From Rhodanobacter sp. T12-5 (lineage in GTDB: Bacteria > Pseudomonadota > Gammaproteobacteria > Xanthomonadales > Rhodanobacteraceae), in the NCBI RefSeq assembly GCF_008329435.1, contig NZ_NPKN01000003.1, positions 248,001-312,000 on the forward strand: 64,000 nucleotides of DNA. Direction: 5' to 3'. Below, in pieces: positions 1 to 8,358 of this stretch. The notes beneath the pieces are model-generated. The model saw nothing but the letters and a program-made list of their open reading frames with translations. It did no database searches and was not told the origin of the DNA. How positions within the stretch are numbered: the stretch's first letter is position 1; every line of letters begins with the position of its first letter. The translations under genes and the position numbers were made by a program.

Positions 1-2
1 CG

Positions 3-173
3 CTGCATACGCTTACCGCGAACGATCTCGTTTACAGCTACGGCATTGATGGCAACAGCACTCCGGTGGCGCCATCGGCGCACGCCATCAAGCCGACCGA
101 TCAGGGTTTTGTCGATCCGATGCTTCGTCGCGAGTTCACCGCACTGGTCTCCGTGCGCAATTTCAACCCGTGA
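3..173 (+). CDS. pilW: PilW C-terminus (partial, cut by window edge)
   Basis: Only the last 56 codons and the TGA are present. The frame reads through to a tail rich in Arg, Phe and Val with RREFTALVSVRNFNP just before the stop. A terminal V-x-RN motif is typical of PilW minor pilins, which help prime type IV pilus assembly in the inner membrane. The next frame (pilX) opens at once, with an ATG at 173 overlapping the stop, as expected inside a pilVWXY1E operon. Identification rests on this tail plus context. The N-terminal prepilin part lies outside the window. Confidence 0.7.
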   Translation: MHTLTANDLVYSYGIDGNSTPVAPSAHAIKPTDQGFVDPMLRREFTALVSVRNFNP

Positions 174-229
174 TGTCACCGACGCCTCCGACAGACCGTT
201 CGGTGGCAAATGAGTTCGTGGAGCAAGTC

Positions 230-898
230 ATGTTGATCCCAGGCAAGCAACGTTCGATGTACCAGCCTGTACGTGCACAACGCGGCGCGGTGATGGTCGT
301 TGCGCTGATCTTTCTGTTGTTGCTCACCATGCTGGCTATCAGTGCATCGGGGCGTTCGCTATTGCAGCAGCGGATGGCTGGTGGTCTGCGCAATGCACAG
401 CAGGCCGAAATCAGCGCAGAGACAGCACTGCGTGGGGCGGAGTGGTCATTGTGGACCAGCACCAGCAAACTTACTTCTGCGCCATTGCTTTGCGGCAGCG
501 GAATACTGGCAGGCAATTGCTATATCTACGATCCGAAAAACACGGCCGTTTATGGTCCGTCCGGGATAGTCACCAAGTTTCGGAACAGCGCTACCTGGAT
601 TGCGACTGGGGCGAAAGCTTATCTGGGTCCCGGCGGCACCGTTGATTACACCACGCCAAGCTCTGGCTACGAGACTTCGAAACTCTCCCACAATCCGGTG
701 TATCTGATTGAGGACATGGGCGTGGAGTTGCCGCCCGGGGTCAGCGGCGGGTTGCACGAGTCGGGCGTGACCGGGAGCAATCATGGCGGCGCCGGAACCA
801 CCAGCCGTCATGTCTATCGCATCACCGCCCGTGCCACGGGCGGGGACCAGAACACCATGCGCGTGCTGGAAAGCACGTTTGCCGCCAAGAGCAACTGA
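230..898 (+). CDS. pilX: Type IV pilus minor pilin PilX
   Basis: This 222-residue protein has a PilX-type N-terminus: a short basic leader ending QRG, then the hydrophobic stretch AVMVVALIFLLLLTMLAI that anchors it in the inner membrane before assembly. The rest is a polar globular pilin-like domain. I chose ATG 230 because GGAG at 220-223 sits 6 nt upstream. An in-frame ATG at 173 overlapping the pilW stop would add 19 residues and cannot be excluded. PilX acts with PilV, PilW and FimU in the minor-pilin priming complex that also presents PilY1. pilY1 follows 17 nt downstream, so the genes are one transcription unit. Confidence 0.85.
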   Translation: MLIPGKQRSMYQPVRAQRGAVMVVALIFLLLLTMLAISASGRSLLQQRMAGGLRNAQQAEISAETALRGAEWSLWTSTSKLTSAPLLCGSGILAGNCYIYDPKNTAVYGPSGIVTKFRNSATWIATGAKAYLGPGGTVDYTTPSSGYETSKLSHNPVYLIEDMGVELPPGVSGGLHESGVTGSNHGGAGTTSRHVYRITARATGGDQNTMRVLESTFAAKSN

Positions 899-915
899 GT
901 CGGAGCATTCGCGCC

Positions 916-3900
916 ATGCGTATCCATCGCGTTCTTTCTCATCGCAACAGCCTGTTTGCGTACACACTCGGGCTGACCTTGCTGGGCGGCCTGTCGGTGC
1001 CATTCACGCCGGTGGTGCAAGCGCAGACCAGCGTGCCGCTGGTGGTGACCGCCGACCTGCTCGCCGCGGCTCCGGCGGCTGCGACCACAGTGGCCAGTGG
1101 CGCGGTAGAACTCAGTCCGACACCGCCGAACGATACCAGCGCGGTGGCACCGAACGTCATGGTCACCTTCGACGACTCCGGATCGATGGCCAGCAACTAC
1201 ATGGGTGACGATCGGCCCTACGACAACGGGAGCTGGGGCGGTCCGTGGCGCTGTGCAAGCGTGGTCGATCCGGATCATTCGACCGCAACGGACAAGAAGC
1301 TGCGCGCCTTGGCGATGAATGGCGTGTATTTCAATCCGAATATCTCCTACACCCCTCCAATGTTTGCGGACGGTACATCGTTCCCCAAAGCTCCACTGGA
1401 CAGCAATAGCCAACCTAGCGCGGTCTGGGTGGATGGCATGGCGGTCAACCGGCCGCGCAACCCGTCTACGGCAGACAGCACAGCCAATTATTACAACAAC
1501 CCGGAACTGGATAGTCCGCGCAAGGGTGCGGTAGCCAATTTGATGGGGCAGCTGACTTCCACCACCGGTCCCGTTACAAACACCTTTTACGGATCGTCTT
1601 GCCCGGCGAGCGGCATCGATTCAGGCTCTTGCCAATGTATCGACAAGAAGTGGAACGGCACATGCAGAAGCAACAACACATCGTGGCAGTGGACGGTCAC
1701 GACACAGAAAACGGTGACCACCGATAATCGATGGATGTGCGGAAACACCGGTGCCGGCTCGGGTGGAAGCGAGAGATGGACTGGCGCCAGCCCGATGGAT
1801 GGTCAGGCGCACACGCTCAGCGACGGTACCGTGGCGACCTACCCCAATGGTGGTCCTTACTACTATCGGCTCAAGACCGGTGTCACCGTCACCCTCAATG
1901 CGCAAGGCAGCCCGGCCACGGCGGCCGACCGAACCACGCTGTATACGGCAGCCAATTGGGAGGCTGTTCCGGTACCTGCATCGAAATATCAGGATTTCGC
2001 CAACTGGTATGCCTATTACCGCACCCGCAACCAGATGGCACGTTCCTCCATGTCCCGGGTGTTTGGTGGGCTAGGTGGAAAGACCACCGACGGAGGTTTC
2101 GGCAGCACCATTCGTGCTTCCTGGCAAAATCTCAACGACGGCAGCTACAAGTTGCCGAGCGCTGCGATCATCAGCAGCCTCATCGACACCTCTGCGTGTA
2201 CCAGTGCAGCCGATGCCGATCCAAGCGCCATCCAGTCACCCAGTGACACAGCCGCCCCACCGAGCTGCTACCGCAGCGCGTTCTTCAACTGGATATTCCA
2301 GACTCCCGCTTCGGGCGGAACACCGTCGGTCAACGCCACCAACAGGGCAGGCAAGTTCTTCCAGCGCGGTGGTTCTGCGGACACTAACCAGGCTACCAAT
2401 CTCAAGACCTTGCGGGACCCTTACTGGGAAGCGGGGAAGATCCTCCCAGATGGTACGCAGGCGACGGGTTCCGAATTGTATTGCCGTCAGAATTTCCACA
2501 TGCTGGTGACAGACGGTCTGTTCAATGAAGACTCGGTGGCGACGACCGATGTTGCCACGTTGCCGCAGGCCACGGTGGCCCTGCCGGATGGCACGTCATT
2601 TGTCCCAACCGCCAGCTACAACGCTATTTTCCAAGGTCAGCATTCCAACGACGGATCTGGTGGCACCGAGGCATCGCTTTCCGATCTTGCCTTCAATTAC
2701 TGGGCGACCGATCTGCGTCCGGACCTCTACGACGCACCCAACGGCAAGTTTGTGCCGCCTTACATGCCGGACAAGACCACAGGTGTCGTCACCACCACCG
2801 ACATCTCTGCCGATGGTTTGAACAACGCTCACGTCAACAACGAGGTCTACTTCAACCCGAAGAACGATCCCGCCAATTGGCCTCACATGGTGCAATACCT
2901 GGTGGGCCTGGGTGTCACTGGCAAGTTGAATTACTCGGACGATACCGATTGCACTGCCAGCACGTCGTCCGACGCTTGCCTGTTGCGCAAAGGTTCGGTG
3001 AACTCCAGTACGGTCGTTGGCTGGCCACAGCCCAACGATAGAAGTCCCGGCATCGCGGAAAACATCGACGATACCTGGCATGCGGCGATCGCCAGCCGCG
3101 GCAGTTTTTTCAATGCGGGCAATCCCCAGGATCTGGTCAACCAGCTCAGCACCATCCTGACCAATATCAGCGCGCGCAGCGCGCCGGCAACGACCGGTGC
3201 CGTCAATACCTCGGTATTGGTGCCCGGTGCTCTCGGCTTCAATACGGGCTACAGCTCTGCCAACTGGACAGGCGTCCTGCAGGCGGTGGGTGTCAATGCG
3301 GATGGCACGACATCGACAGCCCCGCTGTGGGATGCGAGCGATAAGCTGGACGGCACCAAGCCGGCCGATCGCAAGATTCTTACCGGCACGGAAGCATCCG
3401 ATGGAAGCTTTGGCGGGGGCATCGATTTTTCGACTTTTTCGAGCCTGGACGCCGCTGGGCAAGCGCTCTTGATGAGTTCTCCCGCGAGCACTGACACCAC
3501 CAACGATACCGGTCAGGCCAGGGTGGACTATTTGCGCGGTGTTCGTTCAAAGGAATCCACGACCTTTCGCCAGCGGCCGAATGTGCTTGGCCTGCTTGGA
3601 GCGATCATCGGTTCCCAGGCAGTCTATGTGGCCTATCCGTCCAGCGGCTATCGCAACACGTGGCCGGACGGTTCACCGGAGGCAACGGCCGTAGCGAACG
3701 ATACGACCAACTGCGTCACTACACCTTCCGACAGCTGCCCAAGCTACGAGCACTTCGTCCACAAATACCTGAGCCGCACTCCGGCCGTGTATGTGGGGGC
3801 CAACGACGGCATGCTGCACGCATTCGATGCTTCGGAGGAGGAAGTGTCCGGCAAGGTCCAGCCCACCAGTGGGGCCGGCAAGGAGCTGTTTGCCTATGTG

Positions 3901-5319
3901 CCACGCTCGGTCTACGCCAATCTTGGCAACCTCACCGCCAAGGACAATTTCAAGTTCCAACCGACGGTAGACGGCACCCCGGTCATTCGCGACGTGTTTT
4001 TTGGCACGGCGAAGACGAGCCCTGCTTCCACTTCTGCAGGTTGGCACACCATCCTGGTGGGTGGGCTGCGCCTCGGCGGTCGTGGGGTGTACGCACTGGA
4101 CATCACCGACCCGGCCTCCATGTCGGCCGGCAAGGTATTGTGGGAGTTCAATGCGGATCAGCCGGATCAGGGGTCATGGCTCGACGGGACGACCACCAAC
4201 CCTGGCGGCCAGGCGTCCGATCTTGGTTACACTTTCGGTCAGCCGAACATAGGGCGCCTCAACAGCGGCAAGTGGGTCGTGCTGGTACCGGGTGGCTATT
4301 TCCCTGATTGCAGCAAGCCGCCTTACAACTCGAGCAATTGTTCGTACCCGGCTGCAGCATCGAACAAATTCAGCTCGCTTTTTGTGCTGGATGCGCAGAC
4401 CGGCAAGTTGATAAGGGAAATCAAGACTCCGGATCCGGCCACGGTGACCGGTGCGGTCGCAAGTCATGGTCTTTCCTCGCCGGTGCTGGGTGACTACAAC
4501 GACGACCAGATCGACGACGTGGCGTTTGCGGGTGATCTCGACGGCAACCTGTGGCGCTATGACCTGACATCCCCAGACCCGAGCAAATGGTCGGTGGCGC
4601 TCGCTTATCAACCGGTCACCGCGGGAGCCCAGCCGATCACGTCGATGCCGCGCTTGTTCGGCGATCCGGCGACCAACAGGTTCATCGTCGTATTCGGCAC
4701 CGGCAAGTACCTCGGTGCGAGCGACAACACCAGCGGCAGTGCGTCGGTCCAGGCCGTCTACGGTATTCGCGATCTGGGTACGACGGTACAGTTTGCCGAT
4801 CTGGTCAAGCAGACCCTGAGCGAGAAGACGGCAACCGACAACCTGACTGTCGCCCGGGGGCTCACCAATAATCCGGTTCCCGCAACAAAAGGCGGCTGGT
4901 ATTTCAATCTGGCGCCCAGCGCCACCTCGGCCGGTGAACGAGTCGTGGTCACGCCAGCTGCCTTGTTCGATACGGGGCGCGTGGTGATCCAGACGCTGAT
5001 TCCGGGTACCAACGATCCCTGCAGCGCCACCATCCAGGGCGCGATCATGGTCGTGAATGCCGCGACTGGCGGCTCGGATGGCGGCCTGTCCGGACCTTCG
5101 GTCGCTGGTTGGGGCGGAACAGGGGCTGGCGATACTTCAACCGTGGGCGGTCGCGTCAACAATCCGCGCACCAGCGGCTCGCTACCGCTGGTGACGACGA
5201 TCGGCGGCGGCACAGTACTGGTTCCGGGACTGAAGCTGTCCGGCAGTGGCTCCGTGCTCAATATCAACGATGCGGTCTGGCGCCGTCGCTCATGGCGGTC
5301 CTTGAACAATGACCAGTAA
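916..5319 (+). CDS. pilY1: Type IV pilus tip adhesin / biogenesis factor PilY1
   Basis: This 1467-residue secreted protein begins with a signal peptide (hydrophobic LTLLGGLSVPF, likely cleavage after VVQA, about residue 36). A von Willebrand factor A-like region starts at the MIDAS motif DDSGS (residues 86-90). The C-terminal half is the PilC/PilY1 beta-propeller with repeats such as VYVGANDGMLHAFDA. It contains an Asp-rich loop, DYNDDQIDD near residue 1193, placed like the calcium-binding loop of Pseudomonas PilY1 and followed by FAGDLDGNLWRYDL. In the family, PilY1 caps the pilus, counteracts retraction and senses surfaces. GGAG at 902-905 precedes the ATG by 10 nt. The stop falls 22 nt before pilE. 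Confidence 0.93.
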   Translation: MRIHRVLSHRNSLFAYTLGLTLLGGLSVPFTPVVQAQTSVPLVVTADLLAAAPAAATTVASGAVELSPTPPNDTSAVAPNVMVTFDDSGSMASNYMGDDRPYDNGSWGGPWRCASVVDPDHSTATDKKLRALAMNGVYFNPNISYTPPMFADGTSFPKAPLDSNSQPSAVWVDGMAVNRPRNPSTADSTANYYNNPELDSPRKGAVANLMGQLTSTTGPVTNTFYGSSCPASGIDSGSCQCIDKKWNGTCRSNNTSWQWTVTTQKTVTTDNRWMCGNTGAGSGGSERWTGASPMDGQAHTLSDGTVATYPNGGPYYYRLKTGVTVTLNAQGSPATAADRTTLYTAANWEAVPVPASKYQDFANWYAYYRTRNQMARSSMSRVFGGLGGKTTDGGFGSTIRASWQNLNDGSYKLPSAAIISSLIDTSACTSAADADPSAIQSPSDTAAPPSCYRSAFFNWIFQTPASGGTPSVNATNRAGKFFQRGGSADTNQATNLKTLRDPYWEAGKILPDGTQATGSELYCRQNFHMLVTDGLFNEDSVATTDVATLPQATVALPDGTSFVPTASYNAIFQGQHSNDGSGGTEASLSDLAFNYWATDLRPDLYDAPNGKFVPPYMPDKTTGVVTTTDISADGLNNAHVNNEVYFNPKNDPANWPHMVQYLVGLGVTGKLNYSDDTDCTASTSSDACLLRKGSVNSSTVVGWPQPNDRSPGIAENIDDTWHAAIASRGSFFNAGNPQDLVNQLSTILTNISARSAPATTGAVNTSVLVPGALGFNTGYSSANWTGVLQAVGVNADGTTSTAPLWDASDKLDGTKPADRKILTGTEASDGSFGGGIDFSTFSSLDAAGQALLMSSPASTDTTNDTGQARVDYLRGVRSKESTTFRQRPNVLGLLGAIIGSQAVYVAYPSSGYRNTWPDGSPEATAVANDTTNCVTTPSDSCPSYEHFVHKYLSRTPAVYVGANDGMLHAFDASEEEVSGKVQPTSGAGKELFAYVPRSVYANLGNLTAKDNFKFQPTVDGTPVIRDVFFGTAKTSPASTSAGWHTILVGGLRLGGRGVYALDITDPASMSAGKVLWEFNADQPDQGSWLDGTTTNPGGQASDLGYTFGQPNIGRLNSGKWVVLVPGGYFPDCSKPPYNSSNCSYPAAASNKFSSLFVLDAQTGKLIREIKTPDPATVTGAVASHGLSSPVLGDYNDDQIDDVAFAGDLDGNLWRYDLTSPDPSKWSVALAYQPVTAGAQPITSMPRLFGDPATNRFIVVFGTGKYLGASDNTSGSASVQAVYGIRDLGTTVQFADLVKQTLSEKTATDNLTVARGLTNNPVPATKGGWYFNLAPSATSAGERVVVTPAALFDTGRVVIQTLIPGTNDPCSATIQGAIMVVNAATGGSDGGLSGPSVAGWGGTGAGDTSTVGGRVNNPRTSGSLPLVTTIGGGTVLVPGLKLSGSGSVLNINDAVWRRRSWRSLNNDQ

Positions 5320-5341
5320 TGCCGGCAGGGGAATTCAGGCT

Positions 5342-5746
5342 ATGACACGAGTACGCGGTTTTACCTTGCTCGAACTGATGATCGTGGTGGTGATCGTCGC
5401 GATACTCGCGGCCATCGCGATACCGACGTACAGCCGCTATGCAATCCGCGCCCATCGAGTCGATGGGCAGGGATTGCTGATGAGCATCGCCAACGCCCAG
5501 GAGCGGTTCTACGCGACCAACAATCACTATGGCGCATTGACCGACTTGGGCTTCGCCAGCTCCGTGTCCCCGAAGGGGTATTACAACGTCAGCATGGTTC
5601 CAGCCGCGGGCAGCACTTCACAGAGCTTTACGGCTACCGCCACGCCACAGGGAGGCCAGACCAGGGACGATTGCCAAAGTCTCCGAATCAACAATGCCGG
5701 CGTGAAGGATTCCACCGGCACCACCACCAACGGCAGCTGCTGGTGA
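5342..5746 (+). CDS. pilE: Type IV pilin-like protein PilE
   Basis: This is a 134-residue prepilin with a short leader, MTRVRG, then the class IVa motif FTLLELMIVVVIVAILAAIA. PilD should cleave after Gly6 and methylate Phe; Glu5 of the mature protein is present. Two Cys near the C-terminus (DDCQS and a terminal SCW) probably form the D-region disulfide. I chose ATG 5342 because AGGGGA at 5327-5332 precedes it by 9 nt and because this gives the usual short leader. A longer reading from 5309 would overlap pilY1. It is the pilE-type minor pilin that closes the pilVWXY1E operon, not the major pilin. Confidence 0.9.
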   Translation: MTRVRGFTLLELMIVVVIVAILAAIAIPTYSRYAIRAHRVDGQGLLMSIANAQERFYATNNHYGALTDLGFASSVSPKGYYNVSMVPAAGSTSQSFTATATPQGGQTRDDCQSLRINNAGVKDSTGTTTNGSCW

Positions 5747-5751
5747 ACGCG

Positions 5752-6327
5752 ATGACAAACCGGCCGCGAGGTTTCAGCCTGCTCGAACTGATGGTCACGC
5801 TGGCTGTGGCTGCGATCCTGCTGGTCATCGCCGTTCCCAGCTTTCGCGACTTGATGCGTCGCAGTCAGGTCAGTTCAGCCAGCAATGAATTGTTGGCGAG
5901 CCTGGCCTACGCCCGCACCGAAGCGATCACCCGTGGCCAGCTGGTTTCGATGTGCCCGAGCGCGAATGGTGCGCCCACGTGCGCCGGTGGCAATGCTTTC
6001 GAGTCGGGTTGGATCGTCTACACCTATCCGGCGGGCGCCGCATCGGCCAATGTGGCGTATGCGTCTTCGGCGATCCTGCTGCGAGCCACGATGGCGCGTA
6101 GCGGTGTGTCGATTCGTGCCAAGAGCAACACCGTCATCACGTTCGGCCAACAAGGGCAGCTCAAGCCAAGCACGCCACTGACGTTCGTGACGTGTTATCG
6201 CAGCGGCGGCAGCACCGATGCCGGTACAAGCACGACGAAGGTGCCTGGTACGCAGCTGGACGTGAACGGCTCCGGCAGTGTCATCACGAAATCGCTGAGC
6301 GACGGCGCTAGCTGCACGCCGAGCTGA
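5752..6327 (+). CDS. GspH/FimT family pseudopilin
   Basis: This 191-residue prepilin-like protein has leader MTNRPRG and the N-methylation motif FSLLELMVTLAVAAILLVIA, with Glu5 present. A GspH/FimT-type domain follows; an early segment, NELLASLAYARTEAITRG, is characteristic of that family. FimT/FimU proteins are minor pilins in the priming complex, and some FimT proteins bind DNA during natural transformation. Cys residues occur in pairs (MCPSANGAPTC, and later TCYR with a C-terminal SCTPS). A GTG at 5743 overlapping the pilE TGA is an alternative start. The gene ends the pilin operon and runs toward the convergent recD, 48 bp away. FimT and FimU cannot be told apart by eye. Confidence 0.82.
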   Translation: MTNRPRGFSLLELMVTLAVAAILLVIAVPSFRDLMRRSQVSSASNELLASLAYARTEAITRGQLVSMCPSANGAPTCAGGNAFESGWIVYTYPAGAASANVAYASSAILLRATMARSGVSIRAKSNTVITFGQQGQLKPSTPLTFVTCYRSGGSTDAGTSTTKVPGTQLDVNGSGSVITKSLSDGASCTPS

Positions 6328-6375
6328 TCATGCGAGGAGCGTCAGTTAGCGTGCCCGCCACTCGTTCGCGTTTAC

Positions 6376-8358
6376 TCATGCTTTGTCCAGGTGATCGGCC
6401 AGTCCCGAGTGGCGGCGGGTGCGTCGATCGATGGCGCTGGCAATAACGCGGTCCGACCCGATCAAGGTGAACCAGCGGCGGGCACGGGTGATGCCGGTAT
6501 AGAGCAATTCGCGGCTGAGGATGCCGGCCGGACTCGCCGGAAGTACCAGTGCGGTATGTTCGAACTCCGATCCCTGCGACTTGTGCACCGTCATCGCATA
6601 CACCGTGACGACTTCTCCCAGCCGGCTTGGCAACACATGGCGAACGCGGCTGCCCGCGGAATCGCCGGGCGCTCCATTCTGCAAAAAAGACACCACCAGC
6701 CGCATAGCCCCGGTTTCATCAGGCACGCGCAGGCAGATACCTACGTCGCCGTTGGCTAGCCCGAGGCTGTAGTCGTTGCGCGTGACCATGACCGGACGGC
6801 CTTCGTACCAACCCAGTGGCGACTCGATCAGCTTGCGGGCGTACAGTCCTTGGGCGATCAACGCATTCAGGCTTTCCACGCCATGTGGGCCCTGTTTCAG
6901 CGCACACAGCAGCTGAAAGCGGGCGAATCCGCTCAAGACCTCGCGTGCCCAGCAGTCGTACACCACGCTACAGCTGCCGGAGGCAGGCCGGTCGTTCCGC
7001 AACTGTTCCAGATAATGACGGTATCCGCGCGGCGTGCCTGCGTGTGCGCCGGCAACGAAGCCTGCGGGATTGCCGTCGATGATCAGGCTGGCCAGCGTTT
7101 GATGGTCGCTGCTGGAAATCCGGGATAGATCGGTCGAGGGCGCGCCGAGCAGGGCATGTGCACCGCTGCCATCCCCTTCGTTGACAGCACGCGACAGCCG
7201 ACCGATACCGCTGTTGTCGCTGAATCGGTGACTGTGCCGCAGCATAGTCACCTGCTGATCCAGCGGCGTGGCCTGGTCGCTCACCCAGTGCTGAATGTCT
7301 TCGCCGGTGGTGGTGCGCAGCCAGGCTGCGGTATCGACGCTGTAGTGGCCACGTTCAGCGTGGCGGCACAGATCGCCAAGTACCGCGCCAGCTTCGACCG
7401 ATGACAGCTGGTCCTTGTCGCCGAGCAGGATCAGTCGTGCGTTCGGCGGCAACGCTGTGAGCACGGAGGACATCATTTCCAGGTCGATCATCGACGCTTC
7501 GTCGATCACCAGCACATCGAGATGAACTGGGTTGGCATGGTCGTGCCGAAAGCGGCGCGTGTCCGGCCGTGCGCCCAGCAGGCGGTGCAATGTGGTGACC
7601 TCGGTCGGAATGGCTGCGCGCGTGGTTTCGCTCACGTCCAGTTGAGCCACCTGGGCGGCGATCGATGCGTTGAGCCGTGCCGCAGCCTTGCCTGTGGGAG
7701 CGGCCAGGCGAATGCGCAAGGGTCGCTCGTGTTCGCGCAGTTGCAGCGTTTGCAGCAGGCCAAGCAGGCGCACCACGGTAGTGGTCTTGCCGGTGCCGGG
7801 GCCGCCGGTGATGACGGTGAAGCCTCGGCGCGCAGCCAGCGCGCAGGCAATTTTCGGCCAGTCCGGAACGCAGGATTGGACTGTGGCACCTGGCGGAAAG
7901 AGACGATCGAGTTCTTCGCCAAGATTGGCCGCCGCCGGCCATGTTTGCGCGAGACGCTGACGAATGGCGCTGGCCACCGTGCGTTCGTGGTTCCAGTAAC
8001 GGCGTAGATACAGACGCGTGCCGTCCAGAACCAGCGGGGCATTGTCGGGCATGCCGCTTGCGCCATCGGCCACCAGGGCAGAGGCGGCGAGTTCTTCGAG
8101 CGAATTTTTCGCGCCTTGCTGATATTGGCGCCAGTGGCGCGGCCAGTCCTGTTCGTCGCACATTGCGGCGAGGGTTGCCAGATTCAGGCAAAGGTTGCCG
8201 TCGGCCAGCTGACGGCTGAGCAGAGCAGTCAGCCACAACAGCGGTTCGGACATCGAAGGGGCTTGCTCGGCAAGAAATTTTGCCAATGCCACATCCAGCG
8301 CGCGCAGTCGGCCGTGCTCGACGTCGCGGGCGAACTGGCCGAACAAGGCGTCATGCAT
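6376..8358 (-). CDS. recD: RecBCD subunit RecD, 5'-3' helicase
   Basis: This 660-residue protein is a superfamily 1B helicase of the RecD family. Walker A GGPGTGKTT lies at residues 185-193, followed by the Walker B-like VLVIDEASMIDLEMM. The C-terminal helicase motif VYAMTVHKSQGSEF is near the end. RecD is the fast 5'-3' motor of RecBCD and affects nuclease control at Chi. The start I use (ATG 8358, MHDALFG) overlaps the recB stop by 8 nt. An ATG at 8379 would add 7 residues. It is the third gene of a recC-recB-recD unit and lies convergent to the pilus operon. Confidence 0.93.
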   Translation of the reverse strand: MHDALFGQFARDVEHGRLRALDVALAKFLAEQAPSMSEPLLWLTALLSRQLADGNLCLNLATLAAMCDEQDWPRHWRQYQQGAKNSLEELAASALVADGASGMPDNAPLVLDGTRLYLRRYWNHERTVASAIRQRLAQTWPAAANLGEELDRLFPPGATVQSCVPDWPKIACALAARRGFTVITGGPGTGKTTTVVRLLGLLQTLQLREHERPLRIRLAAPTGKAAARLNASIAAQVAQLDVSETTRAAIPTEVTTLHRLLGARPDTRRFRHDHANPVHLDVLVIDEASMIDLEMMSSVLTALPPNARLILLGDKDQLSSVEAGAVLGDLCRHAERGHYSVDTAAWLRTTTGEDIQHWVSDQATPLDQQVTMLRHSHRFSDNSGIGRLSRAVNEGDGSGAHALLGAPSTDLSRISSSDHQTLASLIIDGNPAGFVAGAHAGTPRGYRHYLEQLRNDRPASGSCSVVYDCWAREVLSGFARFQLLCALKQGPHGVESLNALIAQGLYARKLIESPLGWYEGRPVMVTRNDYSLGLANGDVGICLRVPDETGAMRLVVSFLQNGAPGDSAGSRVRHVLPSRLGEVVTVYAMTVHKSQGSEFEHTALVLPASPAGILSRELLYTGITRARRWFTLIGSDRVIASAIDRRTRRHSGLADHLDKA